Shown in pieces: positions 22,840 to 36,876 of a DNA stretch of 64,000 nucleotides. A program made the position numbers and the translations under genes. Each line of letters opens with the position of its first letter. Positions within the stretch are counted from its first letter, which is position 1. The notes under the pieces are model-generated. The model saw only the letters and a list, made by a program, of their open reading frames with translations, ran no database searches and was not told the origin of the DNA. Source of the stretch: Opisthorchis felineus (lineage: Eukaryota > Platyhelminthes > Trematoda > Opisthorchiida > Opisthorchiidae); contig SJOL01008500.1 in the NCBI GenBank assembly GCA_004794785.1, positions 107,359-171,358 on the forward strand, in the 5' to 3' direction.

Positions 22840-25355
22840 TTCCGTCTAACTGAACTTTCAGTTCAAGGTTCAGGCGCAAATTGCTAATGACGCCGCCTTA
22901 TCTTTATATATCTCCGCTCGCGTTCCACTTGTAGTCACTGGACTTGAAACGAGTCCACATACAGTAAATATGTGATTGAATACATCAAGAGGGGAATAAC
23001 GTCAAGATGCTGCTTTGATGCAGAATGTTATGATGACCGAAACAGTTGATAAACAAAGCTGCCTATCCCTTTGGAAAATCGGGCGACCGGTATTTGTGCT
23101 TGTTCAGATTCAACACTTAGGAATAACTTTTATCGAATTCTTCAAGAAGTCTTCAGATCAGTTTTGCTGGCTTTCCATGATTTTCGTCTTTGCCCAGCGT
23201 CCGTATGTGTGTTTACTTTCGCACACTTGTTTTACCGTAATGTTCCCGGTGGGGTTTTATCCAATCCACTCATTTTCATCTGTCAATATTCACGACGTTG
23301 CCCTCTGCTTATTATTCAGGATTGTCAAATGACTTGTAAGTAACTTGGAAAACTGCTTCAAAGAACAACACAGACCGTCATTGTTGTTTACGTCACCAAA
23401 GGCATTTCTTCTTTCCTGAGGTTATTCTGCTACCAGGTTAAGCTAGTCCAGCTCGGACTTTTCGCACTACTGAATATCAATGTTATCATTTGAGCTCCCA
23501 AGTAGTGCGGTCTTCTGTTCACTCTTCGGCGCCTGTTCGCATGGGTTGCGTTTAAACGCGAAGACTTTTTGTCTTCTTCTATAAGGCTGAGTGGAATAGT
23601 TGGCAACTCACTTGATGCTTATATTGACAATGAGAACTTTTTAAATTTCGATGTACTCGTTGTCTGGTCGCCTGCGGTCCCTCTTAGTACACACTGTGGC
23701 CATTCAAGTAGTGCCATGATGGATAACATCATTGGTTCCTTTGATTTGGTCCTAGGCAGTTTGCTTCTGTTTTCTGACGCCTTTCTTTACCATATCTTTC
23801 CATCCCTTGTTCTAATTCCTCCACAAATGAGCCAAGTGCCTGTCCTGAAATGATCCATATGGATTATCGATCAGTTAGTCCAAAAAACCTATCTCAATTG
23901 AAAAAGTTCCAACGATGGACAAAGCGACAGGCATTATGTGTAGACTTGAAGTTAACTTTTAGACATAGATGTGTTCTCGCACATCATTCGGAGAAGGTTC
24001 TATGACCTCGGTATATTTCGGCCTTAAGGGCATTTAGAATCGTCGTAGCATGTGCATGGCACTCATACGGGTTTGCACACTGGATTCCCAAACGTTCGTA
24101 TGCACTTAATAGCTATCTACGTTTCAATAGACTTACCCAAATCTGAGTACCCTAAGTCACTTAGGAGGGGAAGGAGGAGAAGGTCAAAATAACTGGTGAC
24201 TTTAGAAACTTTGCACGCAAATTACTGCTTATAGGTTGACTGAATCCTCTTTGTGATGGAATCTTACGGGGCTATCTGTTGGAACAAAGACTGCGGTAGG
24301 TTTAACAATGTGGATCTTATGCAGAAGGCTTTAGATTGCTTGAAAACTTATTCTGTGTGGAAAACTCCTTCTCCAAAGCAGTCGATTCCGCAGTTATTTT
24401 GTTTCCGTATGCAAATGACCTATTCTACGTTAATGTTCTTTTTTGAGTCATTTCAATTTTTACCACATGAAAACGTACTGAGTTTCACGGTAGTTTCACG
24501 TGGTACGCAACTCATTTAACCCATTGTACTCACAATAGACGACATCAAAGACTTCTATACTTTCATAGTATAAAACCAAACAAAATCACAAAAAATCAAA
24601 ATAGAAATGAAAGACCTTGAAAACGCAGCTGACCTGCATTCTACATCACCCAGTGACGTCACAATAGGATGCATATGAGTAGCCTCATGTGCATGAATAA
24701 ATTTCGTCGAAAATATCAAAGACGTAAACAATCTATTCATAAGGAGCAAAATCTCACGGGGTTCATAGTCCTCCAGTTTCAGAGGTGGTCACTCGAGGAG
24801 CAAGTCATTCGAGCCGGACAACGTTAAGTCAACCTCGTGAATGGAGGACAGTAGCACGACACCCCGTTCGAGTGCAAACTTATCAGCCTGTTTATTGGTC
24901 ATCCATAGCTGACGATATTCTATTCAGTTGCCTTTAAATGGTGGGTTACATTCCATACTTGGGCTTGTTGAAGTGGACATTACGGATGCGGAACATTTAC
25001 CGACGGTTCCTCCAGGTGTCCCAACATCACTTGCAAGGTGAAATCTCGAAGGAAATTTTGTTATCATGAGTGCAGCTTTGGGTGTTCGGGTGCTGGTAAA
25101 CCCTGGGATATCTGGATGCAAATAACCACCTAGTTAATGAAACAAAAGTGGGCTTAACAAAGCGAATCTTCATCATGCCCATACGGTCTACAGTAGAATC
25201 AAATGTGTAGGAGTATATTTCATTGGCTTGCTTTATCAACAACCTTATAAGATGGCTACTTCTCATGGATGACAAAACCTTTCAAGTACCTACTGACTGG
25301 ACCAAATGGCGTGATATGGATTTCCTTGAAATGATATACCGCCCATTAGGAAGGT
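22840..25355. other. intergenic, no gene recognised
   Basis: No recognisable gene or transposon domain. Overlapping open frames at 23015-23343 (+) differ in all frames and look like chance. Confidence 0.4.
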
Positions 25356-25359
25356 CTGG

Positions 25360-25500
25360 ACTTGGAAACAGTGCATCATCAGTCTTGCCCTCTATGAGCG
25401 CCAGATAGGCACAGCCCTCGAAATTCTGCATTAGTTGAGCGGCACCAAATAAGGCGAAACCGGTAGTGGGCTGCCGAAAAGATTTTTGCCGTTTCAATCA
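25360..25500 (+). repeat. hammerhead SINE copy, 5' core eroded
   Basis: The 3' half, AAGGCGAAACCGGTAGTGGG (about 25451-25470), is followed by CTGCCGAA, matching the 58.7-kb copy closely, including the palindromic ACCGGT. The cleavage site would be GUA. The first core half is changed to TTGAGCG, so the ribozyme is inactive as it stands. Confidence 0.7.
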
Positions 25501-25509
25501 TTATATTAC

Positions 25510-28500
25510 CGTAGGAGAAACGACGAGGAAATCTTACATAGTACCAGGTTGACATCATTTTAGTCTTTGGATGAGTGTCTAAATAACAGAGAATGAATCC
25601 GAAACACAACACAAAATTTGCCTCCATGAGATCCTGTGATGGAGTTGGGTAAACCTGCTGCACTGACCCAAAGTAGTGAGCCGCTGAGTGCTCCGGATCG
25701 AAAGTAACTGCGCCTATTATATCTATATGGCATGATGTGCCTTAGCAGTTTTGTTGCCTAAAAAGGCTTTGAACTAACGACTTTCATAGCGAAGGTGAAG
25801 GGATACAAGGGAAACTGCGGAAATACTGTGGGTTGAACCTGAGGTTGGACAGAAACCATGCTCTTTGGTTCTTCAGAATCTCAAATGAAGTGTTTCCCAT
25901 CCAGGTTATTGTTTAGTGACGCGTTGTGCTTATGATATTAGAGAAACATATTTGCATTGAGTCGATCAAAGGATGACATGCAAAACGGCCGGCTAGGTTA
26001 GTTATGACCAAAATGCAACTTCAAACCAATTAACAGAAAGACCGTTAAAAAATCAGTTCAACTGTCCAGCTTTTGGTCCCATTTCTGTTGTACTCTCCCG
26101 ATGGAATCAGTTAGGTAACCTCAAAACGATCTCGTCTAAAACCGTAAGGTTCATGATGTGGTACCCAGTTGGATGACGATTAAGTAGCAGTTGAATTGGT
26201 CTCCAAAGCTGAACGTGGGCACCGGAGTTTGTTGGAGGAGTTTTTACGTTTGGGATACAAAGACATGGTGAAAGTTCTCCTAGAAACACATTGTACAGAT
26301 GGGAATAAAAGAAAATCACATACGGTAAAAACAGCAAACAAAAGCTACCAAAAACTAATAGATAGTAATTAAAGTACTTCAACCTGAGATTCGGGATAAC
26401 TTGATATGTTGCTGGGAAGAAGAACTGATCCGCCAAACCTTCAACAATAAAGGCTTATGCATATACCATTTTTGAGAGACGTCAAAGCAGACAGTCATGT
26501 CAAACGGAAAACTCTTACAGCACCGGTCCATTCGCTTCATTTTTGCACTAACAGGAAAAAGAATAGATGGGAAATTTCCACCTAATGATACACTGATTCT
26601 TACTGTCTGGTTGGAAAAATCATGATCGGTCTCGCAAAATATCCGATCGCATGATTTTTTTAAACTGTTTCAATCGTTTGACATAAACCTAAGACAGTGA
26701 CGAAGTTTGTAAACAGCGGGAATAGCCCCTTCAATAGCGGGGACGCATTTGAGGAACTGATGGATTGGATCGATGACGGAGACCCTGGGATGACCATTCA
26801 CAATTTCCTAAGTGATGAATAATGGAGAATTTTCAACTCCTTGAATAATTGGTGGTGTGCACCTAACGGGTTAAGCTGTGTGTACAGTTACACTGTCAAC
26901 AGTGTGAATTTGCTCCATTCATCCATGTTACGATGTTACCATGTGTTACCTCTGACCACATCTTCTCCGGTTACCTGTGTTCCATTTGCAGATATATGGA
27001 GGCATGTGTAACCTACCGAATCGGCAACACAAGATTCGTCAGTTTTCAGCCCAACGAATGTCCTCACCGGTGTTGTTCATCTTGCTCATTTTATCTAGCA
27101 CCGCTAGCCACGGGTCGAAACTATTTGGTCCGCAACGTCCTGCAGTGCTTCGCACGGGTACAATCAGAATTTATTACGAATAGGATTGTGGTTCTAAGTT
27201 TCGCCAGTGAAGCACATTTCTAGTTTTCAAGTTCAAGTGCGGTATATTCAGCAAAGTAAACGGGTGGGTATTAGGTACCATAAATCGTACACAAACTATT
27301 CCACAAGTATGCCTACAAACAAGGCGATCCGTCATAATAATGGCATAGTTTGAACAAATACCAGCGGCATGCCACAGTGGCCTTCAACTACTGCACTGAT
27401 TACGCTGTGTTACTCCCCCGACTTATATGATAAAAACTGAAGGCATGGGGAACATTCGACGCTCACATATGTTTCATATCATATTTCATATCATATACCA
27501 CTGTGTGTATCAGAAGTTGTGTACAAGAAACCCTTAGTCAAGATTGTTAAAGCCATTAACCAGCTAATACGCAAAATTGCTGCCAGGATGAAAAGACGGC
27601 TGTATAGCAGTGATTGGCGAATAGCTGTTTGGTAAAAATAAGAAAGGAACGACTGACTTTTGTGTCTAAAATGCTTGCAGTTTGAGACGTGGAAGAAATT
27701 TGTGGTTTCAGTACGGTTATAAGTGAATTGCAAATGCCTGTTTGCCATGCTGGCAGTGTCGAACATGCCCACTGTGACTGCAGTAATACAGTTAATTCAA
27801 ATACGACTGTATGTGGTGTTTGTCCACCTTCCGGAAGCTGGGTAAGACCAAAATATGCGTTGTTCTGAAGTGCGTAAATATGAAAACCTTCGGAGAAGTA
27901 CTGGATTCGAATTTCGCTCTTATTAGAGCTCATTAGCAGTGCATAACCTTTGCATCGCCATAGTTCGAACTCCAAACATCTGACATACGAGACGAGCTTG
28001 TCGCCATTGCTCCATCAGTGTACGCTGGACACCTTAATTTTTACATCTGAAAAGACGAATGTGTTTACGCTTTAGCGACGTGATTGGTTTGCCTGACAGC
28101 TCGAACGACGACCCAGTAGCCGTCCTGGTTGTATCGACCGAGTGACCGCCAGTCAGGACTTCCCAGTCAGGTGGCGTCACCGATACTTGAAAGCTGCTGG
28201 ACAATTTTCGATTAGTTGCAGGTGTTTGCGGGATTTGAGGAATTCATATTCACATCACTCTTGTTTGAACATCATTAACTTTGCAAGTCTGATTGAGAAC
28301 TCCAACAATAGTACACCTGTCCTAACCAAGCCCTAACGTCCTGTAAACAGGTGAAATAGTTCATTCATGGAAGTTACCAGCTCTCCCGATTGCGCAATTA
28401 CCAATAAACTCAGAAGTAGCATGGTTCCTTTGGGAGAATTGGGTTCAGGTGCTCAAAAATAAAATACACATCTCAGGTAAAGTAAATTAGCATCGAAACA

Positions 28501-31500
28501 TCCGTTATTCCGTCAATAATTTATTGCCAAATAATTGACGCGGTCGTTTCACGAACTTGGGTGAAAACTGACTAATCTGTTTCGCTGAACACTTTTGGCA
28601 ACCTGTAGTAACACACCTTATTTAGCACTTGCGTTTCGGGGAGGCTCGATAATGAATCGTTACTTTTCAGTATACTTTGTTTTTGAAAGGAGTTTGCACC
28701 ATTTCAGATGTAGCACACCACAGTGAGCGTGACTAGCTTGATGCAGTAGACTAGGGTTGGAAAAAATAATTTTATGATCAGCGTGCTCCTTTTGATGGGG
28801 CCTGCTTGCCTCCTGCACCTTCCCACAGATAACCTCCAGAAAGACCACGTTTCTGTCAAAATGGTAATCTGAAAGCATCAAATGCCTCAAATTCGCGATT
28901 TTTTTCAACCGTATGAATGTGACAAGGTATGAGTTCACCTTTTATGGAGAAACACTACACTAAACATGCTTGCTGTTATTTATACTGATTTACTCGTCCA
29001 TCACCACCCTAAGCAGTCGAAGTCAGTAACGCAAAGAAACAGGTTGTCGTTGAATGGAAATAACTTGGCAGATAACGTGGCCTGGGATATCAGCAAAACC
29101 ACTTTCGGTACAACACGAGTTGAAGCCAATAAAGGTAGAATGTAACGTGAACCGACGCTGGCAACGTGGTATTCATCGGGTGCCTAATAGTTGCTATCTC
29201 TTGTTTTCAAAATGCTTTTCAGTTCAACAGGATTTTACGAAAATAAAACGGTCATGGTAACTGAACAGGTGGGAGCTATTAAAAGTGTTGACCATCGATT
29301 ATTGAATAGTTGACATATCTGATCAAGTAGAAGCGGGCCATTTTAGTGCGCAAGAGGTGTTTGAATAACAGTGCAGGAAAGTTTCGATATGTTTTCTTTT
29401 AGTCACCCTGACCATGTTGAACGGGCATTTTGACAAACCCTGAGGTGAGTAATCGGATAACAGACTACTACAGTAAGATAAAACGTTGCGAAAAATACTA
29501 TCTTACTTTGAAAGAATTGATGCGGTGTCTCGTTCAATGATCAGGCCGTCAAACAATCTTCCTTGTTCATGATAATAAATATCAGGAAACGAGTAATGAA
29601 ATGAAGACATGCAGCCTGACCCTTCCTCAATAAAGGTGCAATAGAATAAATTTGTTGAAACTGGGCGCCAGCTAGGCATCCAGGTCGTTTCAATGGAAAC
29701 AACTTTTGGACCTGTAGTCAGTGTTTCGAAACGCAGTTCCATAACTGAATCATATTGGCCAGTCAAATGTTGTTGCAGAGGGCAGAATATCTGAGCAGCA
29801 AGATGTCTTTCGAGAAGAAAGTTGCGAACAGCCGGTTGCAGGTAATGAGTGTGTGGCACACAATAGGCTTACAAGCAGGATCAGGGAAGTCATTATTTCG
29901 TACGACCTATTGAGAGTTAATTTTAACGACTCAATACCCGGGTGAGCTCTATTCATTGTATAAAGCTCAATGCTGTTAACACAAAGGTCCTGGCCCTCAG
30001 ACACACTGGGCATCTGAAAACATTTTGACTGAGATGCCCTATGGCACGTCCGCGGATAAAGATGCATGCTTATGACCAGGGAAACATTCAACCAAAATAA
30101 GGGTCGCGATAACTTCTTTTATCCTTATTCTCAATGGCCGGGTCGCAAATTTCCTCGAGTAGGGTTTTAGGATGTTTTATACCTCTGGTGATGAAAATGC
30201 CTTTCCGGAAGATCTGCTCACTAGTGGCGCACCCAGTGAAAAGAGACGTGGTAAGCTTGGGAACATAGAAAACCATTCTACCTTCCCAAGTAAGTTGCAC
30301 TGCTAATAGCAGTATCATTTTCCTATTTATTAATACCCAGTGGGAACAGGAAGTAAGCGTTATCAAGCATGACACTGCCACAGCAACCCACTCTCATCGC
30401 GGCTAATTTTACACTTGAGCTGAGGGAACCAACAAACAATAGTTACGCATGGACGGATTAGCCAACCATTCAGGCACCTTCACACACTAGTAACCTGAGG
30501 GTATTGTCTGATAGGATTTGGGAGGAGGTTGTGCTACTCGTAATTTTTACGAGACAAATCTGGAGACAAATTTTACATCTATTTCAGGCACGCTGTTCAC
30601 ACAACCGCGAACAGTTTGAACAACCCTCCCCAAAATTGTAATGATAGTAGTTTTCCGCAGTTAGGTTGAATAAATGGCTCAATATATTGCAGGATTTTAC
30701 AAGGAAACGAGGTGGCAGGAAGGAGAATGGAATCAAACTGAAAATGCTATCTGACACATGTTCAGATGAGTGGCAAAACCCAGTTTACAGAGCGAACAGA
30801 TCAACCAGACGTACGGGTAAAAAATATTCACAGTGGTGGTGATGTCTCACTGGCAGTATCAAGCTTGTTCCTAGTAGATCTTTCAATCCGATTCGTGTTT
30901 TTGAGCAGTAAGTAAAGTTTGGCGTTTTTATGTGAGATCTTAGCCAGCGAATAGGATCGATCCTTGTTCAAGAGTCGAGAAGAACTGTACAGCTCTCCCA
31001 CTCTCCTTTAGAAACGTCGACCACATGCATCTCACGAACCTGTGGGGATATCTGAAATCGCGTCCTTTGGTTGGCAGATTAACAATATATCAGTTGACCA
31101 TTAATAGCTAATTAACAGTGCCATTAAATTTCACTCAAAAATGTAGGTTGCTAACTACTTGCAATAGATGATCGACCACTTTATTGTTAAAATCTACGTT
31201 GTATCGTGAAAAATATATCTCGGGGGAAAATTCTGGGAAGCACAAACTAGATACTACATCCCCACAACTCATTCGGCTGACCACGATATTTTACACCAGG
31301 CACTAAATCCTGAGACGTTGCATGCCTAGATACCTCAAATATAGTGCACCAAAGCCTAAGAGAATTTATTTGTTTACTCTAGATTTCCGAAACAATTCTG
31401 GATTTCTTACGGTAAAATCGGTCAAACGATCATGTTGCACGTGACACCAAAAGTATCTTCCTAATGGTTCACCATAGTGTGCGCTCCCAAACACCCCGCT

Positions 31501-33390
31501 GAAAAAGGTCACTCAGTCTAAACTTGTTTTACCCATTAGCTTGGTTACGTTTGCCGGCTGTGCATATAGCAGGTAGGCCTATGTGGAGGGCCTGTGTCAG
31601 TGAATTAGCTGAACACTAGGACAGACTGGATCACTCGATCATCAGTACACGGTGGTTCAAAGTAAAGTGTGCGACAATGTATTACCTGAACTCTTGTGTG
31701 TGTGTATTTGTAAAACAATGTTGTACCTGATGCTCAAGGTCTTGACCTTGTTTTCTCGCCTAAGTCTTGGAGGGTAAGGCCACACACTGATAACTCACCC
31801 TTGAGTGACTGATATCTGGGTCCGAGCTGGTCTTAGTGGCTGCTGAGTTGCCTTGCTCCCGTAATATTTTCCTGCACGCCCGTTTATGTCAACATGTAGC
31901 ACTCTTATGTATTTGTTTCACTTTGCAATTACGAAATGATCGGTGACCTCTAGGTTTCGTTCAGTTCGTCAGTCTGATAATTCACCACATAGTAAACTGA
32001 CATCTCTACTGAATGTCATTGACCTAAGTTCTGGATTTCTTATCGGCAGGCTTTATTGAATTTTTACTCTGCTTATTTGTGTCTTCAACTTACGGGGCAA
32101 CTACCTTCTTTTCATACTTAAAATCAGAGGTTTACCCTTCGCCTGGATTGTCTAGGGTTGCATTCAGGCACACAGACATGGGACTTCAATAGCGTTTACC
32201 ATTTCATCCGTCCAAAATCATAATGAAACCAAAGGAGCGTGGTCAGGCAAAGCCTGTACGCAAAGAGTTTGATATTTTCCAGATCAACTTAAATGGAAAA
32301 GCAAGACATTTTCTCTGCGCAACAAACTGTGATTTCTACACCTAAGCAACACAACATTTTTATTGAACCTGATAGAAGACTTTCACACTGGATAGTTGAG
32401 CAGAGCACAGGAGAACGAGGAGTTGCACAATACACCGGGTGCAATTGTCTTTATTTTTTCGGCTATACGCCATAGAAAAAAAACAAAAAGAAAACAAGCA
32501 AATGAAGCGAAACGAGAGTTTTACCAAGAGGATGTAGAAAGTAAGTCAATCACCAAGGGATTACCAGTGATATGACTGATTTCTTCGATCTGCACAATTC
32601 CGGTTTCTATCTTCTGAAAGGAATGGATCTAACAAACTGAAGAATCTAACCATCTGTTGTCCTGTACATTAAAACGGGTTTTTCATGGGACTCCATGAAG
32701 CACTATCCAGGAAAAGCATGCGTTTTAACTGCCTGGCAAAATTAATGCTAATAAGCATGAACTATTCCAAACTTTAGTAGTCTGGGCACGTAAGCGTTGG
32801 TTTTGCAGACTAAGCCCGTAAGACTGGACCACTGAAGATTGCAGTATAGTCTGGTAAACTGTGCGGAATCCTTTCGACTTTCTGACTGAGTGACAAAATA
32901 ATAGAATTTCACTAAATTATTAGTTTAAACCTAATATAAACAAGCATTTTAATGTGATTAATATACCTGTCTTGATTTAAATCACTACATTTACGTCCAC
33001 AGCCTAGCCGAACGCAGATTAGGGAGTCCTCTAGCCAAGAAATATCGAGAGATCCATACTTAAATTACACCAGAAAGTGCCATTATTATTCTATGTGCTA
33101 CATGTACAAGAATCCTTCATAAATCTTTCCATACAAGTCCGAATTCAGTCAAACTCCTCGGTTACACTGACTACAGAAATGCTTCTTTTACGCTGAAGGT
33201 GGCCTGCAGAGATAATTTTGATTGGAAGAAAACAAAGCAACTCACCCGGAAACGTTGCAGTGCACATCAGAGGGCACCAACGTCCTCTCTTAGAAGTCGC
33301 GATCTCTGGTCTCCCAGCCACTGGTTTACGCATGCAGAATAGTACGACTCATTCCATTTACCATTTATCCCTAAGCCCCACTACTCGCCA
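25510..33390. other. long intergenic stretch with unassigned open frames
   Basis: No recognised gene in about 8 kb. Three places could repay a search. The first is 27058-27183 (+), a short frame opening with a good signal peptide (MSSPVLFILLILSSTASHG). The second is 27556-27975 (-), a 139-codon frame with no known domain. The third is 29503-30381 (-), three successive open frames of 97-118 codons that shift frame, one of which contains a signal-peptide-like start (MTSLILLVSLLCATHS at about 29879-29926). A frame at 26107-26436 (-) holds a hydrophobic stretch. None is long enough to exclude chance. Confidence 0.35.
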
Positions 33391-33394
33391 TAAC

Positions 33395-33445
33395 AACGCG
33401 CTGATGATGTCACCCCGATTGGTAATGAAACATTTGCAAGCAAAT
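33395..33445 (+). ncRNA. relic of a Penelope-type hammerhead ribozyme
   Basis: CTGATGA (33401-33407) and GAAAC (33427-33431) are separated by a possible helix II: GTCACC (33409-33414) against GGTAAT (33421-33426), five of six pairs with one C-A mismatch. Penelope-like elements carry minimal hammerheads whose core ends GAAACGTC. Here it reads GAAACATT, so the cleavage site is mutated. The downstream TGCAAGCAA and the AGCTCAGCGA string fit my memory of such elements, but no Penelope protein is visible nearby. Confidence 0.45.
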
Positions 33446-33944
33446 TGTCAAGCTCAGCGAACAAACCAACGACCATCTGTGCTACCCGAGCTAACAACAT
33501 TCGCTTCAATAAGTTTATAGTCCTAAACCAAACATTTCAATTTTATGGACTGGATGGATATATCGTTCCAGGATATAGTTTTACGGGAATAAAGCTTGCC
33601 AGAAAAATTTGTTTAAAGTGATGTGCTTTAGGGATGAAAGGTCACAGGGTATAGCATTCCGGGACGTGGTGTAGCGCAGACGTAGTATCAAGGAAGGAAA
33701 CACCACTAGAATGTATGGCTGTCCATGTGAAGGCCTGGGACGAAGTATCACACAGCCATTCGAATTGTGTGATTCACGTCAATGACCCATGTTGATGAGC
33801 TCCTTGAGTGACGACTTCTGAGGATTCCTCGATTTAATCACCATTTGAGGGGCAAGTTAACACAAACGTGACACAAACTGCCTGAATACCAGATGAATGG
33901 CAATTTAACCTTTTTAAACGTTACTTAACCCTGCTGTTGATCAG

Positions 33945-34012
33945 CCACTTGTGGCCGAACAGTTAAGTGTTCAACTACTAACCGGAAGGTGTGATTTCTA
34001 ATCCACCGGGAG
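33945..34012 (+). repeat. tRNA-like pol III relic
   Basis: An A-box-like GTGGCCGAACAGTTAAGTG (33951-33969) and a B-box-like GATTTCTAATCC (33992-34003) have tRNA spacing, with ACTACTAACCGGAAGGT between them resembling an anticodon arm and variable region. The acceptor stem does not pair well, so this is a SINE head or a tRNA pseudogene. Confidence 0.45.
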
Positions 34013-34039
34013 GTGTATGAGATGCGAATCCCATACGAC

Positions 34040-36870
34040 TTCCAACGAAGATAACTTCGTACCAACTGGCTTTTGAAAGAAGTTTGACCTCAGTTGCCAG
34101 AATAGGTTCAGCCTGAGAGGTTTGAATGACAAAATGAAGATGGCGCTTCATTTTTCGAGCTATTAGAGCACAGAACTAAACTAGTCATGTACCATCACGA
34201 GCGACCTCGCTCCCTTTGAGTTTTGTAGTCGTGCCACCCGAAGTCAGAAGTGAAATCCTGACATCCGACAGTCTGTGGCTTTCTACTACTTGCTTAACCG
34301 AACAATAGGAACACATTAAATCTGGTTCATGGCACCATGACCTTAGTTGGGTAACTGAGCAGGTTTATGTCAGCGAAATGATCGATTACACAATGGGCTG
34401 CAAAACTTTAAATTTTAAACATTTGATTTCTCGTTCCGTTCATACTGTAAAATCTGAACTGTTTTATACCTAAAACTTTGTTTTTTGTTCCCGAATAGCA
34501 TAATTATCATTTGAATTCGTTTGGGACAACTAAGCATCAGCTTGGGCCAACAACTTACTGGAAACATGCTAAACTTATCATATTTTTATCCCGGAGCGAG
34601 CAAATAAATCATTGCTCTCCTGTCTGCATGTCTGAATAGAGGAGACAAGCCGTCACCATGACTGTTGCCATAGTTACCGAGAGAGCGCAATTCAGTTCAT
34701 GGTTGGGGAAGGCAAGTTGAGTCTCAACTGATGCAGCTTTCAGGGACAGCCAAAGCAGTATTGACCGAAAGAAGGTACTCTGAGTGGCACGGATATCGGA
34801 CAAACTTCGAGACATCTAAAAGGTCAGGACGTGAGTTTTAGTGAAATCAACGAAACGATATAAACATACTCCGGAAACTTACAGGAAAGTCATCTCCTGT
34901 CACGTATGTTCTAGCTATTTCAGGAAATTGGTTGTTACGCCAAGTTATTGCTAGGTTACACAATTTTTTATGAGTCGGACGAATGCCCCCGTCAGAAGTG
35001 TCGGGTTTGACCGTCAAATTACAGAAAGAGTATTCAGGAGGCGAGCCGTTAGTTATTACTAGATTTCTCTCGGTTAAATTATGATCAAGGATAAGCTTAA
35101 CAATAAACTGGAGGAGAAATGTAAAGGGGGTATGATAATTAGTTTGTTCTAGATGTTGATTTTTCTACCTTTAACAATTTCAGCTTGCCTTTGCCAACAA
35201 TACCTGAGTCTCTCCCGAAGAGATGCGTACTTCAGACCTTGGTTCCAGAAGGAACCAAGTCCAAACCATCCGTATCCCCAACGCTGTGGTGATTTCCTTC
35301 AAACTCTAACCGGTTTTAAAAACTTGGTTAGACTAGGCAGGTTGATGCGGATGAGCTCAACGAATGGATGACCATGTTTGCTACTGTACGAACAGCAGCG
35401 TTGATGTCCCCTATTTTGTTATCAAGAATCTACTGACCAAGAAACCGACTGACCCATGAATTCAGTTGACGGAAACAAGAGGAAAACTGTATAGCAGTTA
35501 AACCTATCATATCTTATTTTATGGCTAACAATGATGGTAATTTCCGAGCCAGTTTACACTCCCATAAGTTGTTGATCACTGTCCACCATAGCAACAGTGT
35601 AGACAGCAAATCAGATGTCGTAATAACAGTGGGTTGGGTGGATCGTAGAATGTACAAGGTGGGCTTGCTTATAAATAGCTTAGCAACTGGGCCTTGACAA
35701 CAGGTGTAGCACAAGCACCAGTGAAATTTTGCGGAACGAGACCTGAGCCACAAACCTGCAACAAGCTGGCACAGAGCGACAGGATCAAATTCTGCCTCAT
35801 GATAAGCCGAACAGTGTTGTACACTTTAATTTCAGTTCAGGTCAGACCCGAACGTATGAACTTAGGTGACAGCCTTTGCCGTGCTCTTTAATCCCGCTAG
35901 CCATTCGTTACTTGATGATTCATTGTGATTTCTACTAGTGTGGAGGCACGGCTACAGTTTCACACATGTAACGTGAGACCCGTTATTTTTGCAACATGCT
36001 GGCTTTTTGTATAATTACCCTGCTAAGCCTGTAGAGAGTTAGAATTACTGATCATAAACGTGCCATGAATGACCTAAGGACTGAAGTATTTTGGCTCATA
36101 AAAGGTGGCATTTCTAACGATGCAGTTTGCGCGCGTCTACAAAGGCTAGCAGTTAGGGGATCACTGAAATTTTGAGAAGGGTACTACGGTTCACGCCACA
36201 GAGAATGATGGCCGAGGTGGTGGAAATCACCAAGCATCCCAGTGTGAATAGAATAGAAGGCGTAGAACTGGCAAGCGTGTGGAGAACGGTTTGAGATCAG
36301 TCGAGCTGAAACGTGGTGATATGCGTTTATCAGAAAGAGGAGTCATCAACTTCTGTAGCTTAGCTCTGAAGTGCATGAACCAAACCGACCAAAAAAATCT
36401 GGTAAAGAATAATTTGAAATTTCCCCAACCCATCAACTGTAAGATTTAGAATACAACGCTACCTGACAGGACCCTTTAACTGACATTCAACACTGATCCA
36501 GCGTGTTAATCTGAAGAGGTCTTACTGAGTAGTTCTCCGTCTGTCTTAATACTTGGCCAGCTTGGTAACCTGCTTACTTGGCATGACGAAGGTTTTGTGT
36601 CAGAAGCGAAACGTTGCCCATTTAAAAACTACCGATTGCTTCCCAAGCCCTTCTGAAACGATGACTTCTCAATCGGTTCCAAAGTCTTTTCATTTGGTTG
36701 AAGACTGCAGCTGGTCTGAGTAGTGGACGATGTGATGGTGGATGACGTTTAACATAACACATTGGATGCACATTTTTACAGGCTTTTAGGCCTAGATTGA
36801 CACACCTTTGCAAGCTGGACTCAAACTAACGTTGCAATCATCCCTAATACTGAAATACATCAAGTAGTTG
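34040..36870. other. intergenic; right part may be R2-like 5' UTR
   Basis: No gene is recognised. The last few hundred bases before 36877 may belong to the 5' untranslated region of the R2-like element, but its 5' end cannot be set without related copies. A possible third hammerhead-like relic sits at 36583-36615. A short open segment after an acceptor at 35182 (to about 35288) could be an isolated exon by form only. Confidence 0.35.
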
Positions 36871-36876
36871 TTGAGG

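Noticed and set aside
35185..35290. Exon-like segment with acceptor and GTGATT donor
   Set aside because: The form is suitable, but the product has no similarity, the donor is weak and there is no neighbouring exon.
36020..36140. Apparent GIY-YIG-like string (TDHKRAMNDLRTEVF)
   Set aside because: Too short and without the GIY-YIG motif itself, so it is not evidence for a Penelope element.
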